Positions 1-5,149 of a DNA stretch of 5,149 bases are shown piece after piece. The notes beneath the pieces are model-generated. The model saw only the letters and a program-made list of their open reading frames with translations, did not search any database and was not told the origin of the DNA. The position numbers and the translations under genes are program-made. Each line of letters begins with the position of its first letter. Position 1 is the stretch's first letter. The DNA comes from JAKEGN01 sp964465665 (lineage in GTDB: Bacteria > Pseudomonadota > Gammaproteobacteria > Steroidobacterales > Woeseiaceae): assembly GCA_964465665.1 (NCBI GenBank), contig CAYXKM010000221.1:1-5149 (forward strand). The letters are read 5' to 3'.

Positions 1-396
1 GGCGAGGTACGCTTGTCCCTGCTCCTTTGTGTAGCCCTCGCGCATTTCGAGATCGATGGCGTCGATGGCATCGCGCGCTGACTGCTCGCAGCTTGCGCGA
101 GCTTCCGATATCGAGTCCGGGGATTCGGGTGGTGCGGTTTCTGGCGGGTTGGCGGGCTCGTCGAACGGGTTGCTGAAACCGGATTCGTTTTCGCTCGAGG
201 TAGCCGCATCGCCATTGTTCTGCTCGCCGCTCGCGGCGTCATTTGCGGTCCCATCGTCAGATTCAGCGCACGGCGTTTGCTGAAATGCGACTGTCCCGTC
301 GTCTTGCGCACAACGGTAGATTTCGGATTGCGCTAGTGCATACGTGCCCAGGATCAGCAACAGCGGGGGCAGATAGCGTGCAGCGGCGGCGTACAT
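1..396 (-). CDS. Secreted DUF4124-type protein, partial (C-terminus off the left edge)
   Basis: This reading frame is open from an ATG at 396 to the window edge, giving 132 residues and no stop. Residues 1-22 look like a Sec signal peptide: a short start with one Arg, a hydrophobic stretch (PPLLLILG) and a likely cleavage site ALA|QS. The mature start, IYRCAQDDGTVAFQQTPC (residues 26-43), matches the DUF4124 pattern, a small exported domain with two cysteines (C29, C43) around a D-G-turn-strand. An acidic, Ser/Pro/Asn-rich linker follows (about 45-97). A charged helical segment from about residue 98 (C103, then DAIDAIDLEMREGYTKEQG) resembles the C-terminal part of other DUF4124 proteins. An in-frame ATG at 432 would add 12 residues and overlap the preceding stop codon by 11 bases. 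Neither start has a clear Shine-Dalgarno, so the start is uncertain. It is probably the last visible gene of the ABC operon. The molecular function of DUF4124 is unknown. The coding call is firm; the family call rests on the motif read by eye. Confidence 0.8.
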   Translation of the reverse strand, partial: MYAAAARYLPPLLLILGTYALAQSEIYRCAQDDGTVAFQQTPCAESDDGTANDAASGEQNNGDAATSSENESGFSNPFDEPANPPETAPPESPDSISEARASCEQSARDAIDAIDLEMREGYTKEQGQAYLA

Positions 397-421
397 ACGG
401 GAAAATGTACTCGGACTCCGG

Positions 422-1579
422 CTAATGTGCATTCGGCAATGACCGCGACACATCGTAGCCCGTAAGCTCGACGTAACCGCGGCCGATGATCGGCAAACCG
501 TAGCGCTCGCCGCTGACGTCGACCGCGCCCTCCCAATAGCGCACGGTCGTGATCAGCTCCTGGTCGGCGAGAACCGGAACGAGTTCCAGGCGCAACGACT
601 CCTGGGGCAGGCGCAGGGTCCACGCTGCCGGGTAAATGCCACCCGACGGACTTTGCCACCGGTCGGTGACGACAATTTCCAAATCGCTTCGATCGATGCG
701 GCTGGCTTCGCCGTCTGCGCTGATCCAGGTTCCGGCGCTGTGCGGATCCTGTCGGCCATCGTTCAGCCGAAGATTGTAGAACATCAGGTCGCTGCCGTCG
801 GATAACTGCAGCGCGAACCAGTCCCAGCCTTGCTGATTCGAAGCCAGAGCGCTGCTGCTCCACTCGCGATCCAGCCAGGACAAGCCCGACACGCTGAACT
901 GTACTGACCCGATGCGCAGCGAACCCCCGGTTTGCCAGCGGGTGATCGAGTAGTAGTAGGACGCGTTGCCAGGCTCGGCGGATTTCTGCGACAGGCCGTT
1001 GGCACCATTGAGAACAGGCGGTTTCACCGCTGTCAGATGCAGATCGAGGCCGAAATCCCGCTCGCCGGCCAGAAGCCGCCATACGTTTGCGTCTGCGCTG
1101 GACTCGGCCGCAATTTCCCAGTCATCGATCCACACGCGAAACGGTTCTGATTGTGCACCCGCGAGCCCGAGTGCCGCGCGCGAGTATCGCTGTGCGACGT
1201 AGAATTTTTCGTCGTCTGCATCGGTGACGGCGAGGTGCGCGATGTAGACGTCCCTTCTGCGCCAGTTCGAGTCAGCGTCCGGCATCGATGGTGTCAGCGC
1301 AAAGCGAAAAAACGTCAGTTCGAAACCGAAGCGTCGCCCGCCATCGTCGTCGAGGTTGCCCGTCAGGTACCACCATTCGTTGCGGTATTCCGGATGCGGG
1401 CCGTGATCCTGCGGGAACGAAAAGCTTCGTGCTTGCAGCGCCTTGGCGAAGCCGCGGTCGTCACCGCCGCCGAGCAGTTCAGAAAGGCGCGAGCGCTGGG
1501 CATTTTCACTTTCATCGGCTGTGCCGGCGCTCGCCGCGCAGAGCAGTGATGCGAGTATCGCAATGCCAATCGCTCTCAT
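422..1579 (-). CDS. AttH / CrtC-like secreted lipocalin-fold protein
   Basis: This 385-residue protein has the usual length of AttH-family proteins (predicted secreted hydrolases, or carotenoid 1,2-hydratase-like; two lipocalin-type barrels). Seen in sequence: a signal peptide (residues 1 to about 18, ending ASA|G or AGTA|D); the N-terminal signature HPEYRNEWWYLTGNL (62-76) followed by FGFELTFFRF (84-93); the mid-protein signature WLDREW (235-240) followed by QGWDWFALQL (250-259); and a C-terminal GRGYVELTGY (366-375). The only cysteine (C14) is inside the signal peptide and is preceded by Leu-Leu, so there is no convincing lipobox and the protein is probably soluble in the periplasm. The ATG at 1579 was chosen over a far upstream start in the same frame because it gives a proper signal peptide and has GAGGA six bases upstream. 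It lies two bases after the permease stop. From family context, AttH-like genes often sit beside an ABC ATPase and an FtsX permease. A hydratase activity is not supported here, since no carotenoid genes are visible. A ligand-binding partner of the transporter is the preferred inference. Confidence 0.9.
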   Translation of the reverse strand: MRAIGIAILASLLCAASAGTADESENAQRSRLSELLGGGDDRGFAKALQARSFSFPQDHGPHPEYRNEWWYLTGNLDDDGGRRFGFELTFFRFALTPSMPDADSNWRRRDVYIAHLAVTDADDEKFYVAQRYSRAALGLAGAQSEPFRVWIDDWEIAAESSADANVWRLLAGERDFGLDLHLTAVKPPVLNGANGLSQKSAEPGNASYYYSITRWQTGGSLRIGSVQFSVSGLSWLDREWSSSALASNQQGWDWFALQLSDGSDLMFYNLRLNDGRQDPHSAGTWISADGEASRIDRSDLEIVVTDRWQSPSGGIYPAAWTLRLPQESLRLELVPVLADQELITTVRYWEGAVDVSGERYGLPIIGRGYVELTGYDVSRSLPNAH

Positions 1580-1581
1580 GT

Positions 1582-4113
1582 CTATTCCTCGCGCATCGCC
1601 AGCGCTGGTTGATTGCGTGCGGCGCGGTAGGCAGGATAAAGACCCGCGAGCGCTGCGGTGCCAATAGCAAACAACACGGCAGAAAACAGAATGCTGCCGG
1701 CAAACGTCATGTCGATCTGCCAGCCGAAGGCGCGCCGGTTGATGACCTCGATCAGCAGGTACGCCATGACCAGCCCAAGTGGAATGGCGGCGATGCCACT
1801 TAGCAAACCGATCACGCCCGACTGGAGCGCGATCATTCCGCCGAGCTGCGCCTGCGTCATGCCGAGCGCCCGCAGCACGGCGAACTCGCGCACGCGTTCG
1901 AGCTGCATCGCCAGCATCGCACCGAGGATGCCGATCAATGCGACGATGACCGCCAGCCAATATAGAACATCGGTGATGATGAACGTGCGGTCGAAGACCT
2001 CGAGTGACAGGTCACGAATCCTTTGATTCGATTCGAAGCGGATCTGCTGACGACCGGCGCTGATGGATTCGATGCGCTGCAGGACATCCCGGGAATCGAC
2101 ACCGTCGGCGAGATACAGGCCGACCGAATCGATGCCGCGGTCGTTCCAGTGCCGGTCGTAGGTGCTCCGGCTGATCAGCAAAGCGCTCGCGTTGATATCG
2201 TAGCTCTGGTAGGTCGCTGCGATGCGGAAATTGCGCGGCCCCGTAGCCGTGCGCAGCTCGACTACGCTACCCGGCGTGACGCCGTTGCGGTAGGCATATG
2301 GCTCCGAGACCAGCACGACGTCGCCGCTTTCCCAGGCCGGCCACACGTCGGCCGCATCGGCATCGAGAATCTCCGTGCCGGCGTAGGAACCGGGCGCCAT
2401 CTCTATCACGACCAGCTGGGTGCGGCCGTCTTCATTCTCGAGAAACGTGCGGCGGCTGGTGCTGTAAGCCTCGACGCCGGGCAGTGCAACGAGGTCCGCG
2501 AGCAATGCGGGATCCAGCGAACCGCGCTCCACGCCCACATAGATGTCCGCCTGCAGCGTCTGCTCCAGCCATTGCCGAACGGATCCGCGGAAGCTGTCGA
2601 CCATGACGCTGACGCCGATGGTCGCGGATACGGCAATTGCCAGCGCAACGATCGCGACACCGGTGCGACTTAAGTTCGCCGAAATGCCGGAAATCGCCAT
2701 ACTCGCCAGCGTGCCGCCGTTACGCTTCGCCAGTGGCTGGAGTGTCCGGGTAGCTACGCGAACGAGCGGTGGTATGCACAAGGCGAAGCCCAGAATCAGC
2801 AGAAAAACCGCCGCAAGGCCCGCGACAAGGTTGCGCCCCGACAGCATCAGCAACGCCGCGGCTGCAAGGATTGCGGCACAGCCCGACAGCGCCACAATCG
2901 GCAACAGGCGCCGCGTCCGCTGCTCCAGCGTCGACCGGGCCATCGCCAGCCGTGGCTGGTACGAGCTTGCTTCCAATGCTGGAACGGCGGCCGCCAGCAA
3001 GGCCGCGCCAACCCCGGCAGCCATGCCCTTTGCAATCGACAGTGGTTCCGCGACCACGCCGGTAACGTTGACGCGATAGTAGAAATCGTTGATCGACCGT
3101 GCCACGAGCGCCAGCAACTGCTCGCCGAGCCACAGCCCGGCCAGTACGCCGATGCACGCAGCGACGAAGCCGATCATGGCAGCCTCGGCCAGGATCAGTG
3201 CGTACAGCTCGGCGCGCGTGACGCCGAGCGCGCGCTGAATACCGATCAACCCACGGCGTTGAAGCACGGAAAAACTGACGCTGTTGTAAATGAGAAAGAG
3301 TCCAACGAGCAGCGCCAGCAAACTCATCGCCGTGAGATTGGTCATGAAGGCGGCACTCAGGTCGGCGGTGGTCCTGGTCCTGCCCGCCGCGGTCAACAGC
3401 CGGGCGCCATCCGGCAACGCGGATTCGAGCTGCCTGACCATGGCCTCGTCACCGTCGTCGACGCGCACGTCGATGCGTGAGATGAAACCGCGCTGATCGA
3501 GCCAGACTTGCGCCGTTGCAATGTCCGTTATCAACAGTCTGTCGAGACCGGCCGAATCCCTATCGCCAAAGACGGCGAGCAAAACGGCCGTATGCAAGCG
3601 GCCGTCGGCGACAACTTCAAATCGATCACCGAGCTCGAGTTCGAGCAAGGTCGCGGTTCCGCGCGACATCGTGAGCGCACCGGGCTCGGTCAGAAAGCCG
3701 CGAATGACGGTTTCGACGTCACGCCCTGCGGCCGTTGAGTCACTCGTTGCTTCGGCAGTGAACGAGCGCATGTCCTGTTCGGTGAACAAATCGACGCCCA
3801 TGATTTGCAGTCGTATGCCGGCTACCGTCACGGATCCCTCGATCACCGGAGCAATGCGCCGCATGCCTTGTTCGGTACGCAGCCGCACGTAATCTTCTTC
3901 GGCGATACCGCCTGGCCCGCCGACGACCTGGTGCGTCGCTTCACCGGTTATGGCGTCCATCGACAAGAGAAAAGCCTTGCGTGCACTCGCGTTCGCAAGA
4001 TCGACGGCAACGATGACGGCCACGCCGACGGCGATGCCGAGCAGCGCGAGAGCGAGCTGCCAGGGATGTCGCAGCAGGTAGCCGAAATTGGCGCGCCAGG
4101 TGACCGGGATCAT
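1582..4113 (-). CDS. FtsX-type ABC transporter permease, ten-helix fused form (AttF/G- or YbbP-like)
   Basis: This 843-residue inner-membrane protein is the membrane half of the ABC system whose ATPase is encoded just upstream. Hydrophobic segments suggest ten helices at about 19-40, 261-284, 304-334, 360-381, 402-425, 428-450, 485-507, 714-735, 760-790 and 803-827. Two large periplasmic domains lie between them (about 41-260 and 508-713). Each half carries an FtsX module: RRGLIGIQRALGVTRAEL (286-302) and VREFAVLRALGMTQAQL (741-757) are the two copies of the cytoplasmic 'R-x-LRALG' element that contacts the ATPase in LolC/E, MacB and related proteins. The first periplasmic domain starts with ATHQVVGGPGG (59-69), a pattern I associate with permeases next to AttH. 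The layout resembles E. coli YbbP (about 800 residues, ten helices) rather than four-helix LolC/MacB, so one chain supplies what is elsewhere split between two. The ATG at 4113 overlaps the ATPase stop as ATGA and has no Shine-Dalgarno, which implies translational coupling. The substrate cannot be read from the sequence. Confidence 0.93.
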   Translation of the reverse strand: MIPVTWRANFGYLLRHPWQLALALLGIAVGVAVIVAVDLANASARKAFLLSMDAITGEATHQVVGGPGGIAEEDYVRLRTEQGMRRIAPVIEGSVTVAGIRLQIMGVDLFTEQDMRSFTAEATSDSTAAGRDVETVIRGFLTEPGALTMSRGTATLLELELGDRFEVVADGRLHTAVLLAVFGDRDSAGLDRLLITDIATAQVWLDQRGFISRIDVRVDDGDEAMVRQLESALPDGARLLTAAGRTRTTADLSAAFMTNLTAMSLLALLVGLFLIYNSVSFSVLQRRGLIGIQRALGVTRAELYALILAEAAMIGFVAACIGVLAGLWLGEQLLALVARSINDFYYRVNVTGVVAEPLSIAKGMAAGVGAALLAAAVPALEASSYQPRLAMARSTLEQRTRRLLPIVALSGCAAILAAAALLMLSGRNLVAGLAAVFLLILGFALCIPPLVRVATRTLQPLAKRNGGTLASMAISGISANLSRTGVAIVALAIAVSATIGVSVMVDSFRGSVRQWLEQTLQADIYVGVERGSLDPALLADLVALPGVEAYSTSRRTFLENEDGRTQLVVIEMAPGSYAGTEILDADAADVWPAWESGDVVLVSEPYAYRNGVTPGSVVELRTATGPRNFRIAATYQSYDINASALLISRSTYDRHWNDRGIDSVGLYLADGVDSRDVLQRIESISAGRQQIRFESNQRIRDLSLEVFDRTFIITDVLYWLAVIVALIGILGAMLAMQLERVREFAVLRALGMTQAQLGGMIALQSGVIGLLSGIAAIPLGLVMAYLLIEVINRRAFGWQIDMTFAGSILFSAVLFAIGTAALAGLYPAYRAARNQPALAMREE
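1585..1590 (-). promoter_or_regulatory. Ribosome binding site of the attH-like gene, inside the permease 3' end
   Basis: GAGGAA forms the last two sense codons (Glu-Glu) of the permease gene. It also lies at Shine-Dalgarno distance (six bases from GAGGA) from the ATG at 1579. The site decides the start of the attH-like gene and implies that ribosomes finishing the permease feed its translation. Confidence 0.8.
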
Positions 4114-4823
4114 GTGTTACTGCGGCGCATCGCCGTTTCCTCGAGCGTACCGTTGTGCAGTTGAAAGGACCGGTCGCAGTAGCCGGCTATGCGAGCGCTG
4201 TGAGTGGCGATCAGCAAAGTGCTGCCATTGTCACGCACGAGCTCGTTCAGCAGGCGGAGAACCTCATCGGCCGTGCTGTCGTCCAGGTTGCCGGTGGGTT
4301 CATCGGCGAGGAGCAGCGACGGCCGATGACTCAATGCCCGCGCAATCGCGACGCGTTGCTGCTCGCCCCCGGAGAGAACATCCGGATAACTGGTCGATCG
4401 ATCCGCGAGACCCACGGCCGCGAGCAACTCGTCGACGCGTCGCGATGCGGTACGCCCGGTGACCTTGTTCAGGTCCAGGACGAAGCGAATGTTGTCGGCA
4501 ACGCTCAGTGTCGAAATCAGGTTGAACGCCTGGTAGACGAAGCCCACATGGTGACGCCGGAACAATGTTCGGTCGCGTTCGGAAAGTTGCGTCAGATCTG
4601 TACCGGAAACGACGACCTCGCCTGCATCGGGAACGTCGATGGCACCAATCAGGTTCAACAGGGTTGATTTGCCCGAGCCGCTGCGTCCCCGAATGGCAAC
4701 CGACTCCCCGCGCAGGAACTCGGCGCTGATGTCGTCGAGTACGACCTGCTCGCGCCGACCCTCTATATAGGCGCGTCTCAGCTTGTGCAGCCGGACCTCG
4801 ATTTTCGATAGCGCTGCGGTCAC
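4110..4823 (-). CDS. ABC transporter ATP-binding protein, LolD/MacB/YbbA type
   Basis: This 237-residue cytoplasmic ATPase would power the FtsX-type permease encoded next to it. With numbering from the GTG at 4823, all ABC motifs are intact: Walker A GRSGSGKS (46-53), Q-loop Q98 in FVYQAFNL, signature LSGGEQQ (150-156), Walker B LLLADEPTGNLD (170-181) with catalytic Glu175, and H-loop His208 in ATHS. The sequence FVYQAFNLISTLSVADNI and the DEPTGNLD block are typical of the LolD/MacB/FtsE group. The GTG at 4823 is preferred because AGGAG lies eight bases upstream and because the protein then has the usual length for the group. The same frame stays open to another GTG at 4883, which would add 20 residues unlike any ABC N-terminus. 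The gene ends in ATGA, shared with the permease start. It is probably the first gene of the operon. Its family and partner are clear; the transported or extracted molecule is not. Confidence 0.95.
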   Translation of the reverse strand: MTAALSKIEVRLHKLRRAYIEGRREQVVLDDISAEFLRGESVAIRGRSGSGKSTLLNLIGAIDVPDAGEVVVSGTDLTQLSERDRTLFRRHHVGFVYQAFNLISTLSVADNIRFVLDLNKVTGRTASRRVDELLAAVGLADRSTSYPDVLSGGEQQRVAIARALSHRPSLLLADEPTGNLDDSTADEVLRLLNELVRDNGSTLLIATHSARIAGYCDRSFQLHNGTLEETAMRRSNT

Positions 4824-4831
4824 GAGCCGTG

Positions 4832-4836
4832 CTCCT
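4832..4836 (-). promoter_or_regulatory. Ribosome binding site of the ABC ATPase gene
   Basis: AGGAG lies eight bases upstream of the GTG at 4823 and is the strongest Shine-Dalgarno in the window. It decides the start in favour of 4823 over the upstream GTG at 4883, which has no comparable site. Confidence 0.75.
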
Positions 4837-4936
4837 GCGATGGATATTCCATTCGACCCCGGCGGTGCCGGGCACGCAAGCACGAAAAACGGTGCCGACC
4901 GGTGGGCGGGTCACTGGGGTCGGAGTAGTTCTCAAT

Positions 4937-4986
4937 AGATCGGTGACAGTTACCGAACTCAAGAGTTCGGTAACTGTCACCGATCT
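4937..4986. repeat. Perfect 50-base palindrome, REP/BIME-like, with nested hairpin arms
   Basis: Two 24-base arms (4937-4960 and 4963-4986) are exact reverse complements separated only by AA, giving a long stem with a minimal loop. Each arm contains a 17-base imperfect palindrome, TCGGTGACAGTTACCGA at 4940-4956 and its inverse TCGGTAACTGTCACCGA at 4967-4983. Each of these can fold on itself with one wobble pair. Two short palindromic units in inverted orientation are the layout of paired REP elements (BIMEs) that RAYT transposases mobilise; membership of such a family is an inference. The element begins 12 bases after the dioxygenase stop, a common place for REP-type repeats. Neither side has a run of T, so it is not a classic intrinsic terminator. 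It could still slow transcription or protect the 3' end of the upstream mRNA. Confidence 0.9.
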
Positions 4987-4998
4987 GCTCCCGATCTT

Positions 4999-5149
4999 CT
5001 AGTAGTCCACGACCTGGTTTTCGAGCACCAGCACGCCGGCTCCGGTATTCGAGATCGGCACGTGATAATGCTTGTGCACAAGGTTGACCCTTGGGCTCAG
5101 GGCGCCACGCATCACCAGCCACATGATGATTTCCACGCCTTCGGTGCCG
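4999..5149 (-). CDS. LigB-family extradiol ring-cleavage dioxygenase, C-terminal fragment
   Basis: The frame is open from the right edge to a TAG at 5001-4999, giving 49 residues of a protein whose start lies outside the window. The segments EIIMWLVMRGAL (residues 6-17), VHKHYHVPISNTGAG (24-38) and VLVLEN (39-44) resemble the C-terminal end of class III extradiol dioxygenases (LigB superfamily, e.g. protocatechuate 4,5-dioxygenase catalytic subunit), which use Fe(II) to open catechol-type rings in the cytoplasm. The metal ligands would lie upstream of this fragment and cannot be checked. The gene points the same way as the ABC operon but is separated from it by 175 bases and the palindrome, so a functional link is unproven. 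Coding status is firm; the family call rests on a short tail. Confidence 0.75.
   Translation of the reverse strand, partial: GTEGVEIIMWLVMRGALSPRVNLVHKHYHVPISNTGAGVLVLENQVVDY

Larger units (their letters stand above)
4824..4998. other. Intergenic region between the LigB-like gene and the ABC operon
   Basis: This is the only non-coding stretch longer than about 25 bases. It contains the 50-base palindrome (4937-4986), a small GC-rich hairpin CCCGGC-GGT-GCCGGG (4858-4872) and the ATPase ribosome binding site. No convincing sigma-70 promoter, operator or U-tailed terminator could be read in it. A promoter for the ABC operon would be expected here, between the palindrome and 4836, because the gap and palindrome separate the operon from the dioxygenase gene. 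I found no further gene or RNA in it. Confidence 0.7.

Noticed and set aside
50..70. Short direct repeat (GATGGCGTCGATGGC region)
   Set aside because: It encodes the Asp-Ala-Ile-Asp-Ala-Ile helix of the DUF4124 protein and is explained by the coding sequence.
354..1082. Minus-strand frame of 242 codons within the attH-like gene
   Set aside because: It is an out-of-frame, Arg-rich translation of the AttH-like coding region, whose true frame carries the family signatures.
1580..1960. Upstream extension of the attH-like frame
   Set aside because: The added 127 residues are the permease 3' end read in another frame; the ATG at 1579 has a ribosome binding site and a signal peptide.
2023..2673. 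Plus-strand open frame of 216 codons opposite the permease gene
   Set aside because: It lies wholly antisense to a clear membrane protein, shows no recognisable domain, and reflects the GC-rich third positions of the real gene.
4155..4667. Plus-strand open frame of 170 codons opposite the ABC ATPase
   Set aside because: It mirrors the intact ABC ATPase on the other strand and has no motif of its own.
4851..4879. Possible promoter: TTGCGT (4879-4874) and TCGAAT (4856-4851) with 17-base spacing, minus strand
   Set aside because: It matches only 3/6 and 4/6 consensus bases, and the spacer is a GC-rich hairpin; that is too weak to annotate without a mapped transcription start.
4895..4923. CCGACC / GGTCGG six-base inverted repeat with a 17-base loop
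   Set aside because: It is short, widely spaced and expected by chance in GC-rich DNA.
4300..4980. Minus-strand frame of 226 codons reading through the palindrome into the ATPase gene
   Set aside because: It is out of frame with the ABC motifs, and its N-terminus is only the translated palindrome.

Overview
The window is ordinary chromosomal DNA from a GC-rich bacterium. Double-membrane export machinery, Sec-type signal peptides, a DUF4124-type secreted protein and a LigB-type dioxygenase together suggest a proteobacterium, most likely a gammaproteobacterium. The genus cannot be fixed from the sequence. All recognisable genes lie on the minus strand, so the transcription order runs from high to low coordinates. 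The long plus-strand reading frames are shadows of these genes.

Layout in transcription order. (1) 5149-4999: the last 49 codons of a gene entering from the right edge, resembling the C-terminus of LigB-family extradiol ring-cleavage dioxygenases. (2) 4998-4824: the only real intergenic gap (175 bases). It holds a perfect 50-base palindrome with 24-base arms, each arm containing a smaller nested near-palindrome, as in paired REP-type elements. It also holds a short GC-rich hairpin and a strong Shine-Dalgarno. (3) 4823-4110: an ABC transporter ATPase of the LolD/MacB/YbbA type. (4) 4113-1582: a large ten-helix FtsX-type permease that overlaps the ATPase by four bases (ATGA). (5) 1579-422: a secreted protein of the AttH / CrtC-like double-lipocalin family. 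Its ribosome binding site lies in the last two codons of the permease gene. (6) 396 (or 432) to 1, running off the left edge: a secreted DUF4124-type small protein that starts at the end of the attH-like gene.

The ATPase, permease and AttH-like protein form one tightly coupled operon. FtsX-type (type VII) ABC systems do not usually move substrate through a channel across the inner membrane. They use cytoplasmic ATP hydrolysis to drive periplasmic work, such as lipid extraction (Lol) or mechanotransmission (MacB, FtsEX). A dedicated exported lipocalin-fold partner suggests, by inference, a system that extracts or hands over a hydrophobic ligand in the periplasm, analogous to LolCDE with LolA or YbbAP with TesA. 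The ligand is unknown. This operon is the most interesting functional unit here, and the palindrome is the most interesting non-coding structure.
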